Below, piece after piece: positions 19,956 through 31,240 of a stretch of 64,000 nt of DNA. Origin of the DNA: Batillaria attramentaria (Eukaryota; Mollusca; Gastropoda; Batillariidae); assembly GCA_018292915.2 (NCBI GenBank), contig JACVVK020000439.1, positions 196,501-260,500 of the forward strand, given 5' to 3'. The notes beneath the pieces are model-generated. The model did no database searches, was not told the DNA's origin, and worked only from the letters and a program-made list of their open reading frames with translations. A program made the translations under genes and the position numbers. Position 1 is the stretch's first letter; each line of letters opens with the position of its first letter.

Positions 19956-21677
19956 TCAACCGATGGTTGTACAAGTGAGGATGGTACCGCCCCTACAGGC
20001 GACCCACAGACGACCTCTGGTGTCCGTGTTGAGCGCCGTGGGTTGCACCAGCAGCGGACAGCCCGGGGCCAGGTAGTGCGCGAAGCTCAGGCGCCCGTCC
20101 TGCACGTTCACCACGTGGATGGCGTCGTTGAGCTCATCAGCCACCAGCAGCACCTCGTGACCGCCCAGCGTGTAGAAACACACGTCCGACGGCTGGAAGG
20201 GCGTTATAGGCGGGCTGTAGGTGGCGATGGCGTCCGGCTGTGGGCGTCGGTACAGCCGCACTGTGCGCTGGAGGTCTGGTGTCTGCGCTTCCTCCAGCAC
20301 CACAAACAGCTGCTCGCTGGCGTCAACGTCGAAAGCACGATGAGCGCCACATGTCACAGTACATTCTTTTGTTGATTTAGTTTCTAATGGCTTTTCATAC
20401 ACTATCTGATTAGTAAACACAGTTGCCTTTCCTGTCAGGTCGTTGTTTAAACGAAAGACCCTGGTGAGTTGTGGTTCAGTCTTCTTTGCATACGTAATAA
20501 TGTTTCCCGTAATTTGTATCATACTCATTGAGGAACCATTTTTACGCGGCGCCCATGTTACTTTGGCACGGACATCTTTTTTATGAGTCTTAACAACTTC
20601 GCCGTCAGCATTGAGCTTTTCAGACGTTGCACCTTCACGCATCATGCTCGGTTCATACGAAACCCACACCTTACCGTCAGTCGTGGGACACACGTGATAA
20701 ACGTCAGTGTCCGGATCCTCCCGACATCGGAACTGCTCCATCACTGTCACTTCAGGCGCTGACACCGCCATCTCCATCTTGGCCGCACTACCCATGTAGT
20801 CGCGCATGCGCTCTAAAGTGACGTCTAGTGTGGCGCTGAAGCGGAGGACAGGACGGCAGACGGTCGTCATCTGTTTTGTCGTCAGCTTCTGCACGGCTTC
20901 CTCGCTGCCACGTCCGCATCTCATCTCTCTGGCCACAGTCACCAGCTCACAGCCCGCTCCGCTGTCCACAGCCTGCTGCACCCGCTGCTGTAGCTTGGTC
21001 AGTTGCTGCAGGTTTTGCTGCAGACAGTGCAGGTCCGCCTTGTGTGTGTCCGTGATGTCAGTGGTGATGTTGTGTAGCGAGGCCAGCGCGTCGTCCGTGT
21101 ACTTGTCGACTGCCGCCTTCAGTGTGGCCTGTCTGTTGCGGATGTTGGCCACCAGGGCGGCGTGTTTGTCCTTCACCGCCTGCTGTTCTTGTGTGACGAG
21201 CTGCACGTGTTTCTGGACGTCCCCCACACAACGCTCTAATCGCTCTATGTCCTTGTCTAACTGGGTCTTGAAGCGTTCTGTGGCCTCTGATATATCTTCT
21301 GCTTTGTGCTGGTTGTGTTTCGTCACCAAGCACGTGACACACATCAGGACATCACAGTCCACACAGTATAACTCAATCTCTTTCTTGGGATGTTTACTGC
21401 AGTAAGATCCGTCACGAGCTCGCTGCAACTCCTCACGTTTGATGTAGAAGTTGTTCTTGAAGGCAGAGACGCCATCTTGTGGAACTAGAATTTCTTCCCG
21501 ACAAGATGGACAGGGGAACATTCCGCTCGGATGATTACTAACTAGATCCTTCAGACACGCTTCACAGAACGTGTGGGAACAAGGCAGCAGTTTGGGTGAT
21601 CGGAAAGTGTCCAGACAAAGAGGACAGGTCAGGTACTCCTCCTCAATTGTAGACTTTTCATTCTCACAAGTTGCCAT
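19956..21677 (-). CDS. TRIM-like RING/B-box protein (MATCENEK type)
   Basis: 573 residues from ATG at 21677, which has a strong ACCATGG context. The open frame continues 16 codons upstream, but a splice acceptor (TTTCAG/GTACTAG on the minus strand, near 21766) suggests that part is 5' UTR. RING: C18/C21, CSHTFC..C, CPSC. B-box: CSKH, CVDC, CVTC with KHNQH. A coiled coil (about 130-270) and propeller-like C-terminus with RGRLWVACRGG follow. Residues after about 150 are almost the same as in the MATGGSV type, although the RING and B-box differ; the switch falls at RLERCVGDV. Probably a cytoplasmic E3 ubiquitin ligase; the substrate is unknown. Confidence 0.9.
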   Translation of the reverse strand: MATCENEKSTIEEEYLTCPLCLDTFRSPKLLPCSHTFCEACLKDLVSNHPSGMFPCPSCREEILVPQDGVSAFKNNFYIKREELQRARDGSYCSKHPKKEIELYCVDCDVLMCVTCLVTKHNQHKAEDISEATERFKTQLDKDIERLERCVGDVQKHVQLVTQEQQAVKDKHAALVANIRNRQATLKAAVDKYTDDALASLHNITTDITDTHKADLHCLQQNLQQLTKLQQRVQQAVDSGAGCELVTVAREMRCGRGSEEAVQKLTTKQMTTVCRPVLRFSATLDVTLERMRDYMGSAAKMEMAVSAPEVTVMEQFRCREDPDTDVYHVCPTTDGKVWVSYEPSMMREGATSEKLNADGEVVKTHKKDVRAKVTWAPRKNGSSMSMIQITGNIITYAKKTEPQLTRVFRLNNDLTGKATVFTNQIVYEKPLETKSTKECTVTCGAHRAFDVDASEQLFVVLEEAQTPDLQRTVRLYRRPQPDAIATYSPPITPFQPSDVCFYTLGGHEVLLVADELNDAIHVVNVQDGRLSFAHYLAPGCPLLVQPTALNTDTRGRLWVACRGGTILTCTTIG

Positions 21678-21725
21678 GGTACAGAGTAAAACAGGAGGGT
21701 TGGGTGAATGTAAGCGAGTCGTCAA

Positions 21726-22700
21726 CAGATTCCCTGCCTAGTGAGACTTGTGACACTAGTACCTGAAACATGCACAGCTTCATGTTTGTAAATCAATGAC
21801 GGTGTGTGACGAAAAACACACTGCCACACACGCGCGCGCGTATCCGAATACGATTTGTCAGTATCTTGGCACAGTCACAGTGCTTTGAATTCATTGATTA
21901 TGGTTGTGCACCCGCCCGCGTGTACACGGACAACTTTAATTCAGAACTACAGTAGACTGACACGACTGGCAAAGAAACTGAGAGTGGACCAGACCGTCTA
22001 CGGCCTACCTGCATGTCAGTTGCTGTTTGATGTCAACACTGAACACTTACTACGAAACAAACACCTTACTATTCCCATTCTTGTCTGTCGTAACCTTAGA
22101 CAGTTTATACTGTGACATAGCACAATACAGAGTGTATCATTACTGAATAATACACTTGGTACCAGCGTGAAGCTAGCAGCCACCAAAAACATACTGCTCA
22201 AAAATACGTAACAAAGGACAAAACAGTTTTTTGTAATTACGTTGTTTATGTGGTGGCTGCTAGCGGGTGGCTGCCAGCTTCACGATCGCTACATTGATAC
22301 CAGCGGCTAGAACGACATCATTGCAACGTTACCGTAGTCTACTGATCCGCCCGTTCTCAGTCTGTCGTGATCTTAGTTTATATATAGTCCAATACAGATA
22401 CATTGCTACGTTACTAGGGAAACACGACAATCACTTCTGTGTAAAACAAACATTGTGAAACCAGAGGACGATTACCTGTCTCAGTCTGTGTTCCTTAGAT
22501 CAGTCACTCCACGTATCTTCCTGTCATCCACCGTGCTACAGGGGACGACTCGTGCAACCTGAAGTCGCTCCAACCTTACTCCATGTACATTCCTATGCAC
22601 ATTTACACGAGAAAGATCAAGTGTGATTTCAGGGCTTACTGACTTACTGACTTAACCCAACAATACAGCTCTGCTTGTAAAATCAGGTTCATGTGACACT
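21726..22700. repeat. Upstream flank of MATCENEK-type TRIM, copy 1
   Basis: Sequence upstream of the gene (for example GAATTCATTGATTATGGTTG near 21887) recurs at about 33000-33870 upstream of the second MATCENEK-type gene. The flanks therefore duplicated with the genes. Microsatellite length and one 130-bp insertion (22159-22300) differ. Confidence 0.8.
22159..22300. mobile_element. Small hairpin insertion absent from the paralogous flank
   Basis: Inverted arms CTAGCAGCCACCA (22170) and TGGTGGCTGCTAG (22251), plus outer GTGAAGCT/AGCTTCAC, surround an AT-rich centre. TTGGTACCAGCG on the left and TTGATACCAGCG on the right look like a 12-bp target duplication with one mismatch. The paralogous flank near 33772 has only one such site. 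Likely a MITE of unknown family. Confidence 0.6.
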
Positions 22701-22912
22701 ACACCTGACACTGAATGACAAGATCCCACAGCCGGCTATGTCTGTTACTGTCTGGGTGACGCGTTCTCAACACGGCCTGTATGTGACTATAAATAGAGAG
22801 TGTCTAAATATAGACATGGCACAGTGTGCGGTGGGTTTTCCCAACATGGGATGTCTTGTGTCTACTTTCGGTTCTGACTGTGAGTAGTCATGTCAACTCT
22901 GACTTTCTTGTC

Positions 22913-23071
22913 ACACACACACACACACACACACACACAAGCTTCGACCGTTAGACATGTTACCACTTAGAACACATCACCTTTTTTTTTCATTTCAGTC
23001 AGTCAGTCTCTCTCTCTCTCTCTAAATGCTCTATCCTGAATAAAAACGTTTCATCATCATCATCATCATCA

Positions 23072-23167
<96 letters not shown>

Positions 23168-23290
23168 GACACACACACACACATGAAATTGACATAACTT
23201 TATTTGAAAACGGTGAAAGTTTAGCACGGTCTTGCGACCCATTTACAAGCTTGCCTTTTTGAGAGAGAGAGAGAGTGAGTGAGTGAGTGA
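22913..23290. repeat. CA, CT and GA microsatellites with a LINE 3' end
   Basis: CA run 22913-22939, CT run near 23010, LINE 3'-end sequence AATGCTCTATCCTGAATAAA followed by ATC and CT runs (23026-23095), then a long CA run to about 23185 and a GA/GAGT run at 23261-23291. The LINE end matches the reverse complement of 24400-24451. Confidence 0.8.
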
Positions 23291-23296
23291 GTTTTT

Positions 23297-24360
23297 AGGG
23301 CTTAAAGCCAAACAGCTGATGAGAACACACATGGACATCCTGCCATCCACTCCTGAAGAACAAGAGCCACTCCAAGCAGCTGAGGAATGGGACACCAACC
23401 TGGAAGGGGTGCTCCTTGTTACAGATGTTCCAGGAGTGACCAGCAAGGACGACCAGCCACAAGCCACGCTTAGATCCCTCTCACTAGAAATGCTGGATCG
23501 GGACTACAACATGTCAGTCTGGACACACGCCTATACTGACGGGTCCGCAGACTCAGCAGTCAGGAATGGAGGAAGCGGGATTCTCATCCGCCACCCAGAT
23601 GGCCGCACCACAACAAGCTCCATGCCTGCTGGACGACTATCCACAAACTTCAGGGCTGAAGTCAATGCTCTCCGAGAAGCTGCCAAGCTCATTGGTAGAG
23701 AATCCCCCCTGCCCACACACGTCGTCTTCCTAACTGACTGCAGATCCGTCATCCAAAGCCTGCAGTCACCCAGTGAGCAGCTGGAAAGAGACACACAGCA
23801 CCTTCTAGCTGCCCTCTCACAACAGATGAAGGTTGCCGTACAGTGGATCCCTGCTCACTGTGGTCTCACAGGAAACGAAGAAGCAGACAGACTGGCCAAG
23901 TCTGGCAGCAGAAAAGAGCAACCCCAGCAGGCAGTCTCCTACACAGAAGCCAAGACTCTGGTAAAACATCAGTACAAGACAATCTGGACGGCGCAACACA
24001 ATCCCCCATCTAACGACCAGATGCCACAGCTCCAGCGTTATGAACAGACCACCATCTTCAGACTACGAACTGGACACTGCAGACTGCGTGCCCACCTGTG
24101 CCGCCTTGGGCTGTCACACTCACCAGATTGTCCGTGCGGAACAGCCCCTCAAACCCCGGAACACATTCTGCAGTCCTGCCCCCTCTTCAAAGAAGCAAGG
24201 ACACAACACTGGCCGAACGGAGCCACACTGGCAGAGAAACTCTGGGGCAGCAAAACAGACCTCTTGAAGACCACTGCTTATATAAAGACCACAAACCTAA
24301 TCATCTGAGGCGGAGTCCAGAACAGGGAACGCAGAAGAAGAAGAAGAAGGGCTTAAAGCC
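23297..24360 (+). mobile_element. 5'-truncated LINE with RNase H domain, 13-bp target duplication
   Basis: AGGGCTTAAAGCC stands at 23297-23309 and 24348-24360; the element body is 23310-24347. The open frame ends at 24308. It encodes an RNase H domain with the four acidic residues in place (TDGSA, AEVNALRE, LTDCRS, NEEADRLA) and then a zinc-knuckle-like C-terminus (CPCG ... HILQSCPLF) typical of ORF2 in I/jockey-like non-LTR retrotransposons. The short 3' UTR ends in a GAA run. The reverse transcriptase is missing, as expected for a 5'-truncated copy. The frame is intact over about 330 codons, so the insertion is fairly recent. Confidence 0.88.
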
Positions 24361-24367
24361 GCGCAAG

Positions 24368-24370
<3 letters not shown>

Positions 24371-24405
<35 letters not shown>

Positions 24406-25008
24406 GATGATGATGATGAAATGTTTTTATTCAGGATAGAGCATTTAGGCATTGCTGACTGTCCTGCTAGTCTACTTTAAAGGGTACTGAAAAAGACACC
24501 AACATAAAAAAAGAAGAAGTATAAACTATCTAACCCGGGAAATGAAAGAACTTCAAAGTCGTCACTAATGTTTAAAACATGTATGTAAAACATTTCTATG
24601 ATAAGCATGTCGTGCAGAATTGTTTTTTTGAAGTTTATGAATTTAGAAACGTTTTGGATACTCAGTGGTAAAGAGTTCCATATGGACGCCTCTGAGAAAG
24701 ACAGGCTACATTTATGGAAATCAACCCTTGGACGAGGCACTCTCTTGTGTTTTTTTTTTTTATCATGTTTGAAATTAAATAGTTGATGAAGATATGTTGG
24801 GGCTTTGCAGTAAACAATTTTGTGCATCAGTAAGCATTTGTTAAACTCCAGTTGTTTTAGAGGAAGAAGGATTTTAAACTTTTGGTCGGTACTAGAATTA
24901 CCCGAGTGTAAGAGTTTGACAGCGCGCCGGTGAACGGAGTTTACCTTTTTGAGCTGATTTTCGCGTCCCAGAAAGTGGATGCAAAATTCAGATGACTTTG
25001 CAGAGAGA
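24371..25008 (-). mobile_element. LINE remnant (3' end of a reverse transcriptase ORF), minus strand
   Basis: The minus strand from about 25008 to 24477 encodes KKVNSVHRRAVKLLHSG, then LPLKQLEFNKCLLMHKIVY and EASIWNSLPLSI with FKKTI. This is the usual end of the reverse-transcriptase ORF in CR1/L2-like LINEs. It is followed by a 3' UTR with TCCTGAATAAAAAC and an ATC run (24400-24420), then a GA/CT run. The copy is 5'-truncated. A second 3' end of the same family is at 23026-23085 in the opposite orientation. Confidence 0.75.
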
Positions 25009-25422
25009 GAGAGAGAGAAATGCCGTCAGCACGAAAGAGTTCTGCTGAATGAATCTGAGTGTTATTACATGTGCACTAGTTCTGATTACATAACTTAGAG
25101 TAATACACTTCTAGATTATGTCCCTTCCACTTCCAGCTTATCGTCCTTCATTTCTCGTTGCCCCGCCATCTACATGACTTTTGTATATATGTGGTGTAAA
25201 CGGGAGTTAAAGTCCCTAGTACTGATACGAATACACACACACACACACCCGTCTTCCTTCACATGCACAACTGAATCGCAAAGACTTAGAGACTTTTACT
25301 ATCAAGCTAAATTAGCAATACACTGTATATACAATATACTGAACTACGTGTATTTACTTTTCAGTGGCGATCTGCTACAACTGCATACTAAAAACAGTTG
25401 TTAAAACTATATACTAATGGAT
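25009..25422. repeat. Diverged copy of the TRIM 3'-flank block, left part
   Basis: From about 25190 the order GTTAAAG, a CA run, CCGTC(T/G)TCCTTCACA and TTTACTTTTCA matches 33940-34110 and, in part, 4465-4520. The match is broken at about 25416 and continues after 28923, so a large element has inserted here. No TRIM coding sequence is attached. Confidence 0.6.
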
Positions 25423-28400
25423 TAGGCTAGTCTAATTAGGCTTTTTATATAGCGGAAGGTAGAACAAATTTGATCCTAACTTTTTATTACAGAAATCAGC
25501 AGAGTACAGGCCCCTAATGCTGTGGTGGTCTCCGTGAATTTTTTCTCCGTCCGCATCACCGTTAAAAACGACCGTTTATCTTGCCATTTTCACTATATGA
25601 GCCCTCTAAATGGGCTTTTGAGGGTGTACACAAAGTATGCGTGTTTGCGGGTACAGAAATGCGCAGAACTCCACTCTAAATACGGTTACTGTTAGACAAG
25701 ACATGCATTATTGACATACTGAAATTTTACCCCAATCAGAATGATGCTTCCTGGAAAATTGCCGCCATCAGTTTGGCCGTTGATTAAAAGGACCCTGTAA
25801 AACGGCAGTATTTGATGCTTGTGCACTTATCAGGTCACTGCAGGTGACATGTATCGCGGAAGACATTTTCGAACATTGAACAATTTAGTCAGGAAACGCT
25901 TCATTGGTGTTGTGACGTTCCTTTGTCACCGCATGTCCAGGTACGTATGAAATATGATATCCAAGTGAGCTCTTTTTTCGGTAGCGATATTTTGGGGGTG
26001 TACTTACTAAAGTAGTTGCTGCGTTGTAAGTAGTGAACGGTTTTTCTCAAAGAGCAGTGCACACTCAAGAATAGTATCCCAGTTGTGTCATATCAAAAGT
26101 TCATTGAAATCGCTTTTGTACTTTTGTCACAAACAGCCAACGAACGTGCAACCTGTTTAATAATGGCTGAATACGCGTAATGATGGGAGTAGGGACACTT
26201 GATTAGTTGCTGTGTTAAGTTGTATCCGCGAAAACAAGTATAATATGATGCAAATATTCGGGCACATGCTCGGTGTTTCAGAATTATCTTCCAGAACTTG
26301 TATGAGAGTTTATTGCTTATAGATGGTCGTTAATTGAAGCTATCAGCTCCCTATATGGGCTGAAAGCGGTGCTTACCAAAAGAGCCTGCCATAATTGCTA
26401 CACTTGATGTAATTTCTTTTCATACATTTGTCTTGGTTGAAAAGACAATGACTAGTCGTATGAAGAAAGATCCGTGAATCTAAACAAGCACATCTTCTTT
26501 ACAGCGGTCATTATTTTTACCCATTTTTTCCATTTCGTTCATTACATGTTGCGTGGGGGGTAGGTTTATATTTTGCTGCTAGCAGCCACCAGTTTTAACT
26601 TGTCATTGTTTTACATACTGGGAAAAGTAGAGTGATTCCAGGAGAAGAAAAACGTGCATCCCACATCAAATTTCATGAACTCTTCACTTCTTGAAATAGG
26701 TGACTTAATTTACCTTTTTCCAATTAAACAGAGCATTAACTGCTACGGGGGTAGGTTACCAAGTAGCCAGATATTACGGCCACAGTGTACACAGCGTATT
26801 TTGTTATTGACCAACTTTTAGAGGAGAGGCTTGGCACTTACGTGTTACTGGCCCGTCCACTATGTCCCTTTGGCTGTGAGGGGTAATGACGGGAATCCAT
26901 ATTGTGGTTGGGTTCAAAAATTGACTATACACAGCAAAGATTACAAATGACGCCGCTGCAGCAGGTATTGTGCACACACTTCAAGTTTGACTACTGGATA
27001 TGTTAGGCCAGACACCCTGCGGTGGTCCAACGAAATGACAACAGATTTGCCTATAGCAGCTCTCAGTTATCAAATCTTCCTTTTTCCATATAGACGCCAA
27101 TTCTCTTACTGATGGGGACCGGGCTGACTTATTACGCTGCTGCAGCTGCTACGCTTGACAGATCATTTGCAGACGCACATCATGCTTTAGAGAAATGGTC
27201 CAGCAACCCTAAAATACTATTACAAGTATACCTTTTTGCCTCAAATTCTAACGCACTCAGAAAATGTCGGACATTTTCATTAATTCCTGTTTTGAGGTAC
27301 AGGTACAGAAATTAGACAAACTTAATATGAAACCTCCAGAAAAATAATATTACACAAATGCAAATAAAAAACAATAGACACAAAAGTAAATCTGTGAAAT
27401 CTCTTTTATTTTCAACGTGTTTTTCCTTGGGAATAAACGCCGTTATTTTGCCTTTTTTTGGACATTCACAAATTTACAAATGAAAATTACTGGCATACAT
27501 TACTGGCAAAATGTGATGGAGAGTATGTAAATCGCAACATCAAGTCTACAGTAGTAAGTGGCTGAATTCATTTCAAATGTTATGAGGTATGTTAATCACA
27601 CGGCAAACATGTTTACAAGGTCAAGGTCATCGGTTCGTCTGTTTACTCCCAAACATTTTATTTCATCGCTGTGTTAGAATAAGCAAACGAACAAGCAATC
27701 ACAAGCACCAGGCAAAACAAAATTAGCACAAACGATGTTGTATGAGAAGATTTCTTGTGGACAACTTTGGTGACCTTGACCTTGGGAGTAAAGGTCATAG
27801 AGACTGGGTGAATGTTTTTTAAATACAACTTTTGGCATAACATTTGCCTAATATGCATTTGCCAAAGAATGCCTTTCTGGTGACCTCTAGTAAAGGTCAA
27901 GGTCACGCTAGAGTTATGAAGATTTTGCAGTCATATTTTTATTTTGAGGATGCTGTGAACTCAGCAAACCACGGGGACAAAAGTTAGCAGCACCAAAATG
28001 CTTATTCTGAGCGATGAAGTAAAATGTTTTGGAGTAAGCAGACAAACCAATGACCTTGACCTTGAAAACATGTTTGCCGTGTGATTAACAGACCTCATAA
28101 AACTTGAAATGAGTTCAGCCACATACTACTATAGACTTGAGGTTTTGCTCTACATAATTTCCATTGCACTTTGCTAGTACTGAACTAACAGCCATTATTA
28201 AACAGGTTGCACTTTCGTTGGCTGTTTGTGACAAAAGTGCAAAAGCGATTTCAATGAACTTTTGATATGACACAACTGGGATACTATTCTTGAGTGTGCA
28301 CTGCCCTTTGAGAAAAACCGTTCACTACTTACAACGCAGCAACTACTTTGGTAAGTACACCCCAAAATATCGCTACCAAAAAACGTTCTCACTTGGATAT

Positions 28401-28923
28401 CATATTTCATACGTATCTGCACATGCGGTGACAAGGGAACTTCACAACACCAAAGAAGCGTTTCCTGACTAAATTGTTCAATGTTCGTAAATGTTTTCCA
28501 CGATACATGTCACCTGCAGTGACCTGATAAGTGCACAAGCATCAAATACTGCCGTTTTACAGGGTCCTTTTAATCAACGGCCAAACTGATGGCGGCAATT
28601 TTCCAGGAAGCATCATTCTGATTGGGGTAAAATATCAGTATGTCAATAATGCATGTCTTGTCTAACAGTAACCGTATTTAGGGTGGAGTTCTGCGCATTT
28701 CTGTACCCGCAAACACGCATACTTTGTGCACACCCTCAAAAGCCCATTTAGAGGGCTCATATAGTGAAAATGGCAAGATAAACGGTCGTTTTTAACGGTG
28801 ACTCGGACGGAGAAAAAATTCACGGAGACCACCACAGCATTAGGGGCCTGTACTCTACTGATTTCTGTAATAAAAAGTTAGGATCAAATTTGTTCTACCT
28901 TGTTCAGCAATTTTCCTAGCCTA
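25423..28923. mobile_element. 3.5-kb element with ~720-bp inverted repeats, unclassified
   Basis: Bases 25456-26180 are the reverse complement of 28185-28901, both ending in AAGGTAGAACAAATTTGATC. Short outer matches TAGGCTAG (25423) and CTAGCCTA (28916) may be the true ends, with GAT on both sides as a possible 3-bp duplication. The flanks join up as one block known from 34065-34250, so the element is an insertion. The centre has no long open frame (the best is 67 codons at 27112), so no transposase is visible. A further inverted repeat is nested inside (27539-28143). Probably non-autonomous; the superfamily is unknown. Confidence 0.85.
27539..28143. repeat. Nested inverted repeat with TGACCTTGACCTT motifs
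   Basis: Arms of about 150 bp (27539-27690 and 27995-28143) share ACACGGCAAACATGTTT and AAGGTCAAGGTCAT with their complements. Between them GTGACCTTGACCTT (27770) faces AAGGTCAAGGTCAC (27893), a third level of symmetry. The motif resembles paired nuclear-receptor half-sites (AAGGTCA), but a regulatory role is only a possibility. Confidence 0.75.
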
Positions 28924-29807
28924 GATATAGAAAGACAAAAAGCAAAAAAGGGAAAATGACGAAGGTAGGTTTTAAAAAACGAAGACAAGAAATCAAACTA
29001 AACCTTATGAAACCTGATTCACACGAAAAACGAACAAACAAACCTAACAAAACTGAATCAGCCGATGGAAAACTTAACCAAATAACGTGATCCATATTCA
29101 TTCATAATGTATAAGATGTGCTTACATGTACACATGGACACGGATAGTTATACTTACTGGTATTAATACGTACAAAAACAAAATAAGGAGAAATAGAAGA
29201 AAGAAAAGAGAAAACAAAAACAAACATAAAAAAGCAACAACCACAAGAAATAAGAAACTGGAAAGCCGCTAAAGAGAACATCAACTCAAAGATATGTAAA
29301 AAAGTGACTGGTTAAAAATGGCAGACATTCACGCAAAATTGATACAGCGGTGAATGTTGCATGCACTCCAATCCAATTCAACTCAATACAATACAGTTTG
29401 AAAACCGAACACTAACAAGCCAAAGTCTCCAGTTCTCTCGTGTTCCTAACCAGCCGGTAGTGGCTACAGCAGAAAGTGGATGTTGTGTAGACCCTGTTCC
29501 TACTCCCTACTCGGCCTAATGACGGAAAGTCTGTGCCATGGAACTTTAGTCGCTGTTCATTCTACTTGACTGAGCCTGCTGGAGACACTCTGGACTGAGT
29601 CAGGTCACACAGGTTACAGGGGTTCAGCTGTCACCATATGTATATCAGTTACCGCCCCTGAACTGACGGACTGGAGCAGATTAAGTGCAACAGTCATGTG
29701 ATGTACACGCCACAAGATTCAGTTTCACACAATGATCGGCGGGTTTCACACACAGTTGTTGTCTCTTTCCAATGGAACTACACTGTGCTGTTTTGTGTTT
29801 TTACACC

Positions 29808-29921
29808 TGTCCTATCAAATGTACACTGTCCTATCAAACGTACACTGTCCTATCAAACGTACACTGTCCTATCAAATGTACACTGTCCTATCAAACGTAC
29901 ACTGTCCTATCAAATGTAAAT
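29808..29921. repeat. 19-bp minisatellite
   Basis: Six copies of TGTCCTATCAAACGTACAC with C/T variants. The unit is not a multiple of three, so open frames across it are not meaningful. Confidence 0.9.
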
Positions 29922-30198
29922 TTTTCTTCTTCGACGAAAACCCGAGTTCACCACCACAGCAGTTGGTACAGAATACACTGAGTGCAAAGAAAGTGTTTTT
30001 TTTTAAAAGCATATTTGTTGCAGGTCAAAGAATACAAATGCACGAGGCCTCAAAATGCCTATATACATGTATTCCCTATTAGCCTATTGTACTGGACACG
30101 AAAATCAATTACATGTAACAGGTTTATTCTGGCAAGCACTGTCCCTCACGACGCTTTGTGAAGAAATGCACCTTCCTGTGACCTTCCGATGCCTGAAC

Positions 30199-30437
30199 GC
30201 TCCTGAACGGCCGTCAACACTGTCACGGCGACGAAGCGCGTGCCCAGGTCGATACCGTTTTGGTGTTTTTTTTCTGACTAACGGGCTGCTCATCGGGGGT
30301 TTCTCTCCGGGTTACTAGTATCCGGCTTTCCTCTCCCAGCAAAAAATGGAAAACTAGGATAGGTATATAGGCGCAGGGAAGCAGCCCGAATTTCCCAAAA
30401 GGGACAATAGAGTAGTTTGTAAAAAAAAAAAAAAGGT
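30199..30437 (+). mobile_element. 5'-truncated SINE (same family as 46798-47090)
   Basis: CACTGTCACGGCGACGAAGC, CGGGCTGCTCATCGGG, TCTCTCCGGGTTA, CCGGCTTTCCTC and GCCCGAATTTCCCAAAAGGG match the body of the copy at 46798-47090. It ends in an A run at 30420-30433. The A-box end is missing. Confidence 0.7.
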
Positions 30438-31240
30438 TGAAGACCGGGCTCTATCCGGCTTACTTCTGCATAGAACAGACCAGAGCATCAGGCGAACTGT
30501 GACTGTTATCTTCGAGTTACTCTACTCGTCTGCATCGTGCAGGGGAAATCACTCGACAGACTACAGGGAATGCATCAATTTGCTTAACGGGTTTGAGCCT
30601 TCTAACCACTGATTCCACTTTTTGTTTCTTCCTTTTTTTCCCCAGCGAACCCGAACTGTGTCTGATTGTTGCTGACTCTTTCCCAGACACTCGTAGTCCT
30701 CTCCCTCTCCCTAGTCGATTCGTCCAAGTTCTCCCCAAGGGGAGCTACTCAGTCCATATAGTATGTGGTCGGTTATGGTAACAACACGCCCAGTATTTTA
30801 CATCTGGCGGCACATTCTGCTAAGGAAAAAACTATAAGGCATTATCAGATCACCAAGGCAACATTTCAAAATTTAAACTACGTCACGGAAAGTTGTCTTT
30901 GTCCAGATCCAGACCAACAAATTTCCAGTTACCATAAACTTTTTTCCCAGAGAAACACAAACACAATTCTTTTAATAATACAGTATATAATAATGATTTT
31001 AAATTGAAGGGAATGAAGCTTCAGCAAGGGGACATCACTGTCTGGTCCAGCTCTGGGCCTAGCTCAACAAAACAGAATGGTGGAGAATATTTCCTTTTAT
31101 TGTAGCTCAGTAAAATAATGATTTCAAGTTTCATTCCTTGAGATGGAAGTTTCAAACAAACAAAAACACTTAACCTTAACAAATTTTTCTTAATCATGGC
31201 GAAGAAAACCGGAAATCACTGGACCGTTAAGAGATTCTAC

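Larger units (their letters stand above)
28924..31240. other. Intergenic; flank-block remnant, minisatellite, SINE fragment
   Basis: 28924-29160 continues the diverged TRIM 3'-flank block (AAAGACAAAAAGCAAAAA, TGAATCAGCCGATGGA, ATAATGTATAAGATGTGCTT). A 19-bp minisatellite and a SINE fragment have their own entries. I see no gene in the rest. Confidence 0.5.

Noticed and set aside
23026..24451. A DNA transposon bounded by inverted AATGCTCTATCCTG repeats
   Set aside because: The matches are two LINE 3' tails in opposite orientation; the interior includes an independent LINE with its own target duplication.
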